Assembly (NCBI GenBank): GCA_025677815.1
Contig: JAIXMP010000008.1
Span: 806,001 to 870,000 of the forward strand
Length of the DNA stretch: 64,000 nucleotides
Direction: 5' to 3'
Source: Phascolomyces articulosus
Taxonomy: Eukaryota; Mucoromycota; Mucoromycetes; Mucorales; Lichtheimiaceae
The translations under genes were made by a program, and so were the position numbers. Position 1 is the stretch's first letter. Each line of letters begins with the position of its first letter. The notes below the pieces were generated by a model. It saw only the letters and a program-made list of their open reading frames with translations. It had not been told where the DNA came from and did not search any database. This document shows, one piece after another, positions 12,190 through 24,440 of the stretch.

Positions 12190-14802
12190 TTAGTGTGTTG
12201 CCTTTTGTAAATAACTACCAAGTACTTCCAATGCTATATCGATATCCTCAGTGGATCGGATAAGACTACTATGAGCAATGTATAAATCAGGTCTCACAAT
12301 GACTATCGCTGCAGGTGTTTCAGGTTTATCCCACATATGAGCAGTTAATCCAACACGTTTTGACACAGAATCTGCAGTATCCCATCGATCTTCAAGCCAA
12401 AATGCATCCTCTACACCTTCTTGTTGTCCTTCCTGCACATAATCCGGGATACGACTGTCACGAGCGTGCCATGTAGATTCCACAACAATGGAAGTCACAA
12501 CTTTGGTGGAATATGTCTTGTTGACCTTGTTCCAGAAATCCTTTGTCCAAGGACAATATGTACGACGTGATGGTCGACTACCCACAAAGAGAATAGCATG
12601 TTGATCTCGACATCCTTGTAAAATATCACGGAGTGTTTTTCGTTCAAGACGTGGACTGTTTGTCAAAATACGTTTACGTAATAACCCAGTTTCATATAAA
12701 TATTCACCAGGTTCGATCAACCCGGTATTTTTTTGTCGACGATTCTTCGTGTTGAAAAATAAAAGTGGAGATTCTTTGGGAATTTGTACTCGTAACTATC
12801 ATTTGTTTAAAGAGATTGAAAGAGAGAGGTTAGGTAACGAATATCATCCATCTTTTTCCTTTTAATTTTGCATCATGAATTATAGTTACATTACCTGCAT
12901 CATTTGAGAAACAATAAATGTTCTTATACGTTCAACAGACATTATAGCAGACATTACATAATAAAGAATAGTAGCTATATATAATATAACGTTAGTTCAA
13001 TCCACTTTGTTCATAAAACTCCCTCTTCACCTCCTTGATAACTTCATGTCTTTACTTACAAACTACATAGCTTTCTCGGAAACCAACACTGGTCATATTA
13101 CCGGTCGACTTGAGAACTTGTTCTGCAATAGGTTCGCGCTTTTTTGTTGTAAGGATAAGGGTAGATATTAGATTTATTGCTATCAATCCACTTTTTTCCT
13201 GTATTATCACACATGGGTAAAAAGAATAAAAATTACCTCTGAAGAATAAGAATCAAGAAGCTTCTCAGGATCCGATGACAATCCCTTGAGGACCAAAGAT
13301 AATTTCCACGCAAGGTTATCCGCTATATATCAATAATAAAGAACACCATTAGATACTTTCAAAATGTAATCATAAAATAATAGAAGAAAAAACAATTACA
13401 TACCATCTTGTAAACCGAGATTCATGCCTTGACCTCCAACAGGGGAATGGCAATGCGCAGCATCTAAATAATAAATACCCACCATAAATATCATTTTCAT
13501 AAATGTTATATTTTTTTTATATATAACCCATTTTCCATTTTATCTCTTCAATTACCTCCAACCAAAAAGGCTCTGTGGCGTCTGTATCCATTAGCTTTAC
13601 GTTCATTCACACGGAAAAGTGAGACCCACACAGGATGTGTAGGTATAATCTTCAATGGTGCTATACGTTCTGCAACTGCTGCTTCTACTTCGCTCAATGG
13701 AACTGTTCTATCTTGGACTAAACCGTGTGTCACATGAGCATCTTGATCCGCTAATTTGTAAGGCTCAAGGTTACAGAGCACTCGATGGTAAAATGGACCC
13801 TTGTCAACATTTGGACCAAGTGGAATAATTGCAGCCGACCCTTATAGAATATGATACATTTGGATGAATGGTACGCTAAGCAGAATATACAATCCTTCGC
13901 TATCTCACTAGTTTCCCATCTTTCTAAATCACCCCAAATATCTTCCTTCCTTAGTTATATCTATCTATACCTTTAGGATGGCTAAATGCGCTGACACGAC
14001 CATTCTTGAATTTATCAGCATCCTTTCCTTCCAATATAACATCGGCCATAGCAAATCGAGTAGAAACAGCATAACCTTCATAGGTCCATCCTTCTGTACA
14101 TTTTCGAACGACTGAATGAGAACCATCGGCACCAATAATATATTTCGCTTGCACTATTTCTGTTGAACCATCCGGTTTCTTGATAATGGCTTCCACATGA
14201 TCCTCTGTTTGTGTATAACTCTCTAATGCCGTTTCTCGATGGATCGTCAATGACTTTTGTCGTAAAATTTCAGCGAAAGCGACTTCGGTTTTATTTTGAG
14301 GAAGACAGCTCATATGAGGATACATGGTGTTTTCATTGACTGCATCTAAATATCCAACCTAATCAGATTAAAAAAAAGGGGGGAAATCATGAGTCTACAT
14401 AATTTCTTATATTTTGCTGTCAAGAAAACCAAAAAAGAAACCACTTTTACCAAATGTCCTTGACTAAATGCTTGTGAACCGTGCGTAATAACGGCTTCCT
14501 TTAGAAAATGATGGGCGATACTCCGATTATCTAACGTTTCGAGTGTTCGAGATGTCATAAGAATTGCTCGACTTTGACCTGTTGGACCTGAGGATTTATC
14601 TAACAATAAGACACTATGTCCTAAACTTGTCATCTAATTTTTTTAAAAAAAAAAATCAGCTGTTGAACGAAAACGTTGTCAAGAGTATCTTAATCATCGA
14701 TTTTTTTCACTTTATGAATTGAACAGTGGAAAAGGAGTAAAGTACCTGATAAGCAAAAAATAAACCAACTGGTCCAGCACCAGAAATAATAACGTCGTAC
14801 AT
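12190..14802 (-). CDS. FAD-dependent aromatic-ring monooxygenase (PheA/TfdB family), 607 aa
   Basis: Nine exons read right to left (14802-14746, 14633-14451, 14358-13971, 13840-13556, 13463-13404, 13322-13237, 13138-13060, 12974-12895, 12795-12190) and join in frame to 607 residues. This is close to the length of fungal phenol 2-monooxygenase-like class A flavoproteins, which hydroxylate phenolic rings using NAD(P)H. Exon 1 has the Rossmann dinucleotide motif GAGPVGL directly after the start. The second FAD/NAD(P)H motif is in YIIGADGSHSVVRK. The ribityl-binding GD motif is in [29 protein letters not shown], split by introns. The C-terminal exon has the thioredoxin-like domain of the phenol hydroxylase branch. 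The substrate cannot be read from sequence. The start was chosen because the nucleotide-binding motif must be near the N-terminus and an in-frame ATG precedes it by seven codons. Confidence 0.88.
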
Positions 14803-17800
14803 AGTATATAATTGTGAAGTGTGCGTGTTTGTAAGTTGTTCTTATTCTTTTGTTTATAAAGAAGTGATCAAAACTGGGAAAAAAAGAAGAAAACTGTAAT
14901 CAAGTCAACCATTTATAAAAAAAAAAACAAGCGCCACAATTCCCGATGCATTTCTTTTGGTTTGTTGTTTGTGAGTCAAATGAACTTCCGATACCCAGAA
15001 AATCAATTTAGTACAATGGAAAGATCCGGTGGGAAAAAAAAGCGAAACCCAGATGAAGGGGAAGATCCTCTTTATCTTCATTTCGATTACTTCCCGGTTC
15101 TTTTTCATTTTTTTTTATGTCAAAACATTTTCATGTCTTTTAATAGAACCCGTTCCATTTCTCTTTTCGTCAAAAATTATTATCAATACAAAATAGAGGG
15201 GTCGGTCGCTACCATTGCCTCTATAAACCCAGATCAATTGATACATATTTTTATTGTCATATAAGGAACTTAACAAGGCTCAGCATTACCTTTCTTTTTG
15301 ACCTCTAAAAGGTACACGTTTGTCTATTCTTTTCTCGCTTTATATCGTTGTCCCTCAGAAACAATTTATCAAATACAAGAAAGATCTTTTTTTTATCGAC
15401 GACTCAACATTTTAATAGGGTTCAGGCTTGGGATCTTCTTTTTTGACCAACAGAGAAGGAATGCGTAGTATCGGATATAAGAAGCCTTTCTTTTTCAACA
15501 GTGAAATACTATGTAATATTTCTGGATCAACTTATTTATGGTATAACAAAATTAACTTGAGGATCTCAAGATACTTTGACTACTTCGAGAGTATTCTATT
15601 GTCGGTAGTACCATAACCATTGTCATGGTTAGATTACTTCAAGCATTACATTCTCTATTATAGGTGATAGAAGTATGAACATATGAATAGTATCCCTTGA
15701 AACTACTATAGAACGGGTTTTTTAAGGTAAAAAATGAGCTAGCTGATTGTTTGAACAGTAGCAAATGAATAGTTTCATCTTAGCGCAGCAGGAATAAAGG
15801 GATTAAAGTTTGTATAACATTGATACCGAAATGACCATATATCCTATAGAAATATTTACACAGTTCATCCATTGGATGAAAACTGTGATGGATTATTTTT
15901 GTTTGTTGTTTTATTTTCTACATATATATGATGCGTCTCATCAAGTATCACAAGTATTGTAGCACTCCTTAGTCCGTCTAGTAGATGGAGTTTTTTTTAC
16001 TATTTTTATTATTATTTCATTACTAGAAACATCATCATTATTATTAAAATATAATCTATCATTAAGTAATATAAAGCATTTGTATTGGTTGGAACTCATT
16101 CACATGTTACATTTGCTTTTGTAACAATTGCAATTGCTTTTGATAGCATTTGCTACAAATTATTGCAAAAACAAATAGTATAAATAGAAGATTATTTAGT
16201 TTCGATTAGTTCTTAACCCTTATTTCTTAATACTCAGTTCTTGGTTCTCTACTTTATTTTCTTAATAAAATATCTTAAACTTATCCTTTACTTCAAACTT
16301 TTGATCTTTTGAATACGTGAGATAATATAACGTTCCTTATTCTTTTATTATAATAAGACTATTTATCGTGGGGTTCCAGACGTATAATTCCTGATAATAA
16401 GAGCTCCCACACAATCTATCTTTATTTATTTTATTATTTAATCCATAACCGATCACTTCATACACCTTTTATTAATATCTTTATCACTTTATTTACTCTT
16501 TTCAGAAGGTTCTTTACTGCATATAGAACGCTTCAGTATGATGGTAACAGTGGCAGGTTAATGTATATAATGATGATCATTAACATGTGCATATTTCGTT
16601 TTCAATAAAAAACTCATAACCCAATAGTGATAGAAGATATGCAATATACAAGTGAAGTCGGATTTACTTTGCTACTGGATACATATATATATATATATAT
16701 ACTAACCACTTTGAAAAAAAAAAGATATTACAATGTGGAATCGTTGTCGTGGTATAAAGATGAAGTAATAGCAAATATCTTGTACTAGAAGGTTAAAATT
16801 AATATATTCATTACTGTGGAAGACTTAATTGACCTGTACCTATAGACATATGGTCGCTTCCTTGCGGTACTTTGTGGTAATATTGTATATGAATAAAAGC
16901 TATGTAGCATCAGCTGAAAACACCCTTTTAGAAGGAAAAGCTAAGCTGGTGTGAATAATGTGGAAATAGTACAGATAAAAGAGAGAGAGAGAGGAGCGGA
17001 TATATAACAATTATGCGAGGGAGGGGTAGAAAGAAGTAAAATAACTTAGGTATTTAATCCTATATTCTAGAAATTATTCAAAAATTTAGTATACTATATA
17101 AAAAATCATAAGATATATACTAATAAAACCAGCTTCACTCCCATAGCAAGATATTTTAGTATGATGAATATAATTGATGGTCTAATAACGTTTAAATGTT
17201 TCTATTTTAATAACCTGATTATCGGCTAAAAAGCAAACTGTTTTATTAAAAACCAATAAAGCATGTTCGGCACGGCTTTCTTTGTGCTTAAACAGGTCGC
17301 ACATGTCAATTATAATAGGGTCTCCTGTTTTCATCACGAGCCCAACCATTGTCACAAGTACAATTGTTTCTCTTATGAAAAATGAGTTTATGGTCACACA
17401 CATAAAAAAAGAGTTCATTATCATTACTGTTACGTAGAGAGAGGAACAATAATAATAACCATTTGCACTAATCATATTATTATGAAAAATGGAATGTCAT
17501 GACCACGCGTTCTTTTATTACTATTTATAATGGATGTAATATATATATATATATCATAACAAAAAAAACTAATTCAACGAATTCATTGATTTATAATACA
17601 CAAATACACACATCATATTAGCATTGTCAGTTCTTTTTTTTTTTTCTGAGAAACTATGCACATATATATTTATATGAAGAGAATGATCGCAATTTAGTAT
17701 TAGCATGTTTCTGTTATTGTTTATTATCTTGTTGCCCATCCTGATGGTATATTTTTTTATGCATGCAATTATTTTTCTTCTAAGTTTAGCAACACACATG

Positions 17801-18274
17801 GAAGGGCTGTCATGATTACAAAAACAAAAACCCCTTTTCGTTTTATCCATCGTATGTGACATGAACAGCAACAACAACAACAACAGCTCCTTATTGTTAT
17901 TGTTGTGGCGTCGAATTAAAGATTTACGCCAAAAGATAACCCAACTAATTAATACGTAATTGTAATCATGTCTCAATTATTATACATAATATGAATAAAA
18001 ATATATATATTATAATAAATGATAAAGGTTCAAATACATCAAGGAATAATATGAAATATGCAAATATATGGGACAGGCATACATAGAACAAAAAAAAAGA
18101 TAGAATAGAAAATTTATAAAAATACAAGAGATGATACATAAGGTATAGTATTTAAAATATATATAAAAATTACGTAGGTACATTAGCTGTTGTTGTTGTT
18201 ACTATGAAAAGGAAAGGAAAGGGTAATAAATGAACGAATTGTAATTTTTGTTCATGTTAATTGTTGTTGTTATA
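14803..18274. other. long intergenic stretch without a convincing gene
   Basis: About 3.5 kb of AT-rich DNA upstream of the monooxygenase and downstream of the RhoGAP. It contains a near-palindrome around cacagttcatccattgg (about 15860-15890), (AT)n at about 16683-16700 and a GA run near 16980. Short open frames near 15428-15616 and 17569-17976 have no protein-like composition. One frame at 17182-17475 (-) is listed separately as a weak candidate. Confidence 0.4.
17182..17475 (-). CDS. weak candidate exon or small hypothetical protein
   Basis: A 97-residue minus-strand frame. Its last 55 residues look protein-like (for example GLVMKTGDPIIIDMCDLF and AEHALLVFNKTVCFLADNQV), while the first 40 look like translated noncoding DNA. 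It could be the terminal exon of a small gene or of a decayed one. No family was recognised and no upstream exon could be fixed. Confidence 0.2.
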   Translation of the reverse strand: MISANGYYYCSSLYVTVMIMNSFFMCVTINSFFIRETIVLVTMVGLVMKTGDPIIIDMCDLFKHKESRAEHALLVFNKTVCFLADNQVIKIETFKRY

Positions 18275-19960
18275 TTATACAAGAGGAGGTATATTTGGAC
18301 TAAACATGGAACGAGTACGTCGTCGACGGTCATAAGAATTTTCTTTAGTAGACATATGAAACATGGAAATAATAGGTGACGTATCAAGTAGATATTGATC
18401 AAGATCATCAATAGACGAGGTTGATTTTGAGGAAGGAGAATGGGATCTCACCACTCCTCGTCGCATAACAACGACACCATAGTTTTTTTGTCTTTTTCGT
18501 TGGTTATTATTTTGATCTTCTGATGATAGTTGTTGTTGTTGTTGCTGTTGAAGTGGCAATGATGGTGGTGGTGACCATATATTATTATTTGTCGTGGCCG
18601 TATTATTAGTAGTCATACTAGTCATTATTGGTGAAGTTGTAATAGAGGATGGGCTTGGTATACGATTCTGATGATAATGATGGTGATGTTGTTGCGGCGT
18701 TGCAATCATAATACTATGCTGACTTGCTGCTGCAGCTGCAGCTGCAAGTGATTGTGTTGTTTCTGTAGAATTATTATTTATATAATCTTTAAAAGATGAA
18801 GAACTTCTTGTAGGTGTTGTTGTTGATGCTGCTGCTGTCGTCATACTGGAAATAGCAGTATTTGTAGAAGTTGTCATATCCTGATGTTTGTTTATTGCAG
18901 AATACCACTTATTCAAGAAAAACTGGTGATTTTCAATCATCAATGTCCAGATTCTTGTCCATTGCGCATTGGCTTGTACCAGTTGATCCAAAGCAGCAGC
19001 TGCTTCTGTAGAACATTTTTTCTTGTGATTGATGGCAGCAAAAGCAGGGATCTCTTTTAATCGGTGATCCAGTCCAGTACATACTGGTGCCAATACAACT
19101 GCCAAAGCTTCTGGATTCATCATGTTGATATACTGATACTGTTGAATGTGTGATGCAAGTTCGATAATGAATGAAATTAAGTGGAAATGGGCTCGGGGCA
19201 GTGAGATCACCAGATCGGCGAGGATACCCATCTGGTCAGCGTGTTGGATAAATTGATGATGGTACGCCGCAGGAATTGTAGGCTCTGGTAAACAACGAAG
19301 GTATTTTTTCATTACACTTGCAATGGCGTGTATGTCATGATTGGATAGATCAAGAATAACGTTATTGTTATTGTTATAACGAAGATGATAGTTATCGTGA
19401 TGAGTAGGATGTTGTTGATGATGTTGCATGGAATATGAATTTTCAAATGCTTGACATAATTGTTCTACTTCGGATGCTGCGCCCGAAAGCCGAAATATGC
19501 CTTCAACATGTAATCCTAATATTTTTTATCTTATGTTACCATTTTGTTTACGATAGTGAAACTTGATTTGTAGAAAAAAAAAAGGAATGATATGGCTTTA
19601 CCTCGTCTAATGATTTCGTGGACACAACGATAAATGGGTTCAGGTATAAAAAGCCTGGAAGGTGTTCTGGAACCATATTCAATAAGAGCAACTTCTAATG
19701 ATGCACCAAATAAGCTTTTGTTGGTACGAGACTTATTTGTATTGATAATGGATCCTATTATGATGAATAGAAAAGAAGAAGAAGAAATCATGGATGAGAA
19801 AAAAAAGGACCAAAACAAGGTGTCTGTTTAATAATAATAATAATCAATTACCTCCTTTCTTTGTCGGAACAGAGTGATAAAGAAATTGATACTTATTTTT
19901 AAAAAATAAGAATGGATTCTTTCTTCCTTTGCTTACACCATCAATTTCACCTTCATTCAT
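18275..19960 (-). CDS. RhoGAP-domain protein, 500 aa
   Basis: Three exons (19960-19852, 19754-19602, 19515-18275) join in frame to 500 residues. RhoGAP domains speed GTP hydrolysis by Rho/Cdc42/Rac GTPases at the cell cortex. The domain starts near residue 45 (LFGASLEVAL) and includes IPEPIYRCVHEII. The arginine finger is in EGIFRLSG at the start of exon 3. It continues with DIHAIASVMKKYLRCLPEPTIP, the conserved Leu-Pro-Glu-Pro loop, and NMMNPEALAVVLAPVC. A poly-Asn/His insertion sits inside the domain. The C-terminal 200 residues are Ser/Thr/Asn/Gln-rich with an Ala run and are probably disordered. No lipid- or membrane-binding domain is visible, so the GTPase partner is unknown. The start shown is the first ATG in the exon that feeds the domain; an upstream exon cannot be excluded. 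Confidence 0.85.
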
Positions 19961-21799
19961 TGACAAAAAGATATTTAATAATGAAAAAGAAGAGAGAAAG
20001 AAAACGGAAGCAGAAAGAAAAAAGTAAATAAACAAAAAAAAAAAGAGGCGCGTTTTTTTTATTAAAAAATGTAAAATGTTGTAGTAAATGGCCCAATAAA
20101 GAAAACATATTTCCTTTTTAGCTTCATGCTGTGTCTATGTCCCCATATAAAAAAAATTGGCGGGTCAACTTGAGACTTGTTGTAACATACAATTACTACT
20201 TCAAATTCTTAAATAAACCAATTTAATAATCAGGGTAACCTGCATGAATGGTTAACAACAAAACAAGTTCATTTGATATATTTATATATATATCATAATA
20301 GAAGAGAGTTCTTCTTTCTACTCATTAGCAATATATGACTATGATAAGAAAAAGAAACTTTTTGCCCCTGTATCGTTTTGACAGTTACCGGATTTCATTT
20401 CCGATTCGTTCAAAAAGACTCGACGAATCCGAAGATTGTTGTTGTTGGCTAACAAACAACTTTTCTTCTTTTTATTCAATGTTGGATTATTATTATAATT
20501 TACAATAATGGATGTAATGATGTTGGTTGGTAATTGCTGTGCATAAAAAATGTTTCATGTTTCAAACATGGTCCTCTTTTTTTTATAAGTATGATGGATT
20601 AAGTATAATAAAATAATTGATGATTAAAAACAAGAACAAAGAATGTGCGTTTTTTTTAACCCAAATTCATCGTTTTTATATCAAAAAATATGTTTGTTAC
20701 ACCGTCAAACGTTTAATCTTCCGATTAGTTTGTGTGCAAACAACTTGTCGTATTTAGTCAAGTTAGTAATCGTCTGTTCTCCTTCACTCTTTTTTTTTTG
20801 TCTCCGCAAAAGTCAATATGCAAAGAAAAACATTAGCCACAGAAAAATATCAATTTGGTAAAGACAATAATTGTTTTACTTCTAACTATGATTGACTATA
20901 TATATATATATATAATCATAATATCAAAACAATTCATCAGTAACTAATTCATTATGATTATTTGTTTGTTTTAAATGCTTGTATAATATAAATGTATTCA
21001 CCACAAAATAAGGTAATAAAGACCACGTTGTTTCTACTTGTATTTCGATAATGTTCTTTGAGGAAGCAAGATGAAACAATTTATTATGATCTAACGGTAT
21101 GGTTAATAAATAAATAGTAGTGACGTTAATAAACACAACATTTGTATACCGATGATAATATATTTTTCATTATTTTAGATTTTTAGAATAGAATAGCTTG
21201 TCGGTTAACAAAAGAAATCATGTCAGTTTAATTGGGGTTCGTTATATGTAACTAAGAATGTTCTTGTCCTACATGAGCATTTCACGGTTGTACTTGAAAC
21301 TTTATATGTTACAACTCGTTTTTAATAATAATGACATCATTTACTTTTTATTATTAATATGGTTTTTTTGCTACTATGACCCAAAATCTTGGGTTTTCTT
21401 TTTTTTAAAGTTGCTGTTAATATGATTATACATATATCTTATATTAAATCAAAAAGACAAGAATTATATAATATGAATATTGTATATATATACATAAAAA
21501 GAAACCATGTCTGTTTCATACATTGACCATTTCAGCCATACGAAAGATTTTTACATATTGCAACTAAATGACATCATTGACCAAAATATGAAATAACGCG
21601 GAGCTTTTTTAATCGGGACAGACACACACCTATTTTTGTTTAAATCATAAAGAAAAAAAACAAACTGTGCATTATTTTATTATTCTCTCTTTTTCTTTTT
21701 CTATTTTATTCTTCTTGTTCCTCGAAAATAATATATCTCTTTTTTTTCTTCATTTCATAACTTTTTTTTTTACATTTCCCCCTCCATTCCTCTGAAACA
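19961..21799. other. divergent intergenic region, RhoGAP / kinase
   Basis: About 1.84 kb AT-rich spacer between two divergent starts. It has pyrimidine-rich DNA just ahead of the kinase ATG (21680-21795) and (TA)n near 20898-20914. No gene or RNA was recognised. Confidence 0.45.
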
Positions 21800-24062
21800 A
21801 TGTCTGTATTCAACCAAATTAAAAACTTTATTCGCAGCAGCCGTAATATCTCTTTATCAAGCAACAACGCTACAGGTGATACAACTCAACCTGACAACGA
21901 AGACGAGTTATCACAGCAAGACGTAAAAAAATATGAAGCTGTGGCTCGGTTGGTAGAAGAGGAAAACTTAGCGAAACAGCGACTTCCTTCATATGAAGGT
22001 TTAGAACGATTTAAATTATTGGATAAACTTGGAGAGTATGTTGTTGTTATTGTTTCATATGCATATTTATATTGGGGGGAGGGTTATATTTTAATTAACT
22101 TTTGATACTTTATAGTGGTGCATTCTCAAACGTATACAAAGCATTGGACCTGGAAACAAAAGAAAAAGTCGCTATTAAAGCTGTTCGTAAATTTGAATTA
22201 AAACCACAACAGGTAATATATATATATATGGCAGTAATCATAGAGAAAGACACTCACTTTTTATTGTTGTCAAATCATGTTAGAGAGCCAGTGTTCTTAA
22301 AGAAGTTCAAATTATGCGAACGATCAAACATCCCAATATTGTACAGTTAAAAGGATTTATTGAAACAAAAGGAGTAAGTTTGAGATGGGTCGATATACGT
22401 ATGTGTATGAGAGAGAAAGAAATATATATAAAGTGAAAATGTGTGAGTTTTATTATATGCTGACAAATAGATGGTGGGGAACATATCCATATTTTTATAG
22501 TATTACTTTATCATTTTGGAATTATGTGAAGGTGGTGAAATATTCCATCAAATTGTACGGTTTACCTATTTCAGTGAAGATTTAGCAAGACACTGTGTAC
22601 GTCAAGTAGCAGAAGCAATTCAATATTTACATGAAGAAAAAGGTGTTGTTCATCGGTAAGCAAAAATCTTTTCTATTTTGTATGATAAAATGATTCATAG
22701 TTCGCGGTTTCCTCATCCTAATAATGTTATTGTTTGTAAATAGTGATATTAAACCAGAAAATTTATTATTTGATCCTATTCCAATCGCTCCACGTACATC
22801 TACCCCACCTCCTATGCAGCCTGGAGATGATGATAAAGAAGACGAAGGTGAATTTATTGACGGTGTAGGCGGTGGAGGAATTGGACGTGTCAAGATTGCA
22901 GATTTCGGTTTATCTAAAGTTGTTTGGGATCAGGTAAATATCATCATTATTATTATTTTGTAAAATGAAAATGGAAAACTCATGGGGCTTGTGCGTATTG
23001 TTTTTATTTTTATATTAGAATACCCAAACACCTTGTGGTACTGTCGGATACACGGCACCCGAGATCGTAAAAGATGAACGCTATTCCAAATCGGTCGATA
23101 TGTGGGCATTAGGATGTGTACTTTATACATTATTATGTGGTTTCCCACCCTTTTATGATGAAAGTATTCAAGTACTAACGGAAAAGGTGGCCAAAGGCCA
23201 ATATACGTTTTTAAGTCCATGGTGGGATCCTATTTCAGAAGAAGCCAAAGATTTAATTGAACATTTATTGTGTATTGATCCCGAAGAACGATATACAATC
23301 AAACAATTTATGAAGCATCCATGGATGAGAACAAGTAGTTCTCTTCTCAGTCCTCATGATATTTCTACAGAAACAACTCTTAAAACACCCACCAGTGAAG
23401 TAGCAGGAGGAGAAGAAGAAGAGAAAAAGGAAGAAATCACAGAAGAGAAAACACCACAGCTGACACCTGCAGAACTCGGAGGAACGAGTCCGTTACGACC
23501 CATGACTGACGTGATTGATATTCCAAAAACATCGCCTACAACTAAGGATCAACGCCGTCGCGATCTCTTTTCAGGCTTGTCATCCATGAGAGAAATCTTT
23601 GATGTGTCTTATGCTGTACATCGTATGGCCGAAGAACGATCACGACGAAAAGAAATTCGACGACGACAACAACGACGGGGCGTTGCTCCTATGCCAAATA
23701 CCTTGGGAAACGCCTCTAGTGATGATGAAGACGAGGATTACATCAATGATGAAGATACAACAGGTTCATCCTCGAATAATTCATCATACGATGACGAGCT
23801 TTCACGCTCTACCACGCCTTCCACCACATTAGATTCACGTGGCAATGCACCAAGCAATATGCTTCAGAAGCTTCAACGTGACCGAGTAACACAACAACTG
23901 CGAACGGAAAAGCCGTCGCACAAGACTGAGTCAAAGCGCAGTGGTCCAAAAAAGAGTAATAAATCAGTGTTTGAACTCAACATGGATAATGCTACTCTTC
24001 TTGGCAGACGACGTAATCATCCACCTGTGCCAACGACTGCTACCAATGATAATGAGCATTAA
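21800..24062 (+). CDS. Srk1/Rck2-type serine/threonine kinase (CaMK/MAPKAP group), 603 aa
   Basis: Six exons (21800-22035, 22116-22212, 22284-22373, 22501-22655, 22744-22933, 23019-24062) join in frame to 603 residues. The kinase domain starts near residue 74. It has a glycine loop ([12 protein letters not shown]), VAIK lysine, catalytic loop [15 protein letters not shown] in KIADFGLSK, and [10 protein letters not shown] followed by [22 protein letters not shown]. Between the catalytic loop and DFG lies an acidic insert of about 35 residues ending [13 protein letters not shown]. This insert plus the PWWDPIS string is diagnostic of fungal Srk1/Rck2 kinases, which act downstream of the Hog1/Sty1 stress MAPK; the same role here is inferred. 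The C-terminal tail is charged, with Glu, Arg and Ser/Thr clusters. No obvious EF hand or PH domain was seen. The gene converges on glucoamylase with 378 bp between stops. Confidence 0.9.
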
Positions 24063-24440
24063 AAAAATCCCAACTCCATTAAGCATCTCCTCTTCTTCTT
24101 TCATCATATTCTCTCATATTATCCCCCCTCCGACCCCAATACTCACTCACATATTTCCATTCTTGTTTTTTCATGTTGTATATTTTGTTGTTTTGTAAAT
24201 TCTTCGATTATACTCTTCTTTTTTTTTTCTCTTTCACATTTATATACAAAGTACATATTCCCCCTCTTCCAAACAAAACCAAATTTTTGACTACAATATA
24301 TAGTTGTATATCAAATATATAATTGTTCTATACATTTATTATTATTATTATTGGTATTATTATTATTAATATATATTGATATGAACAAAGTTAGTGGAGA
24401 GAAAAAAGGAAAAAAACTGGAGGGTTTATAATTATAATTA
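24063..24440. other. convergent 3'-UTR spacer
   Basis: Pyrimidine-rich then AT-rich 378-bp spacer with (ATT)n near 24335-24365. No gene was seen. Confidence 0.45.

Noticed and set aside
17569..17976. 135-codon minus frame
   Set aside because: Asn/Lys/Ile-rich composition expected of AT-rich noncoding DNA, with no motif.
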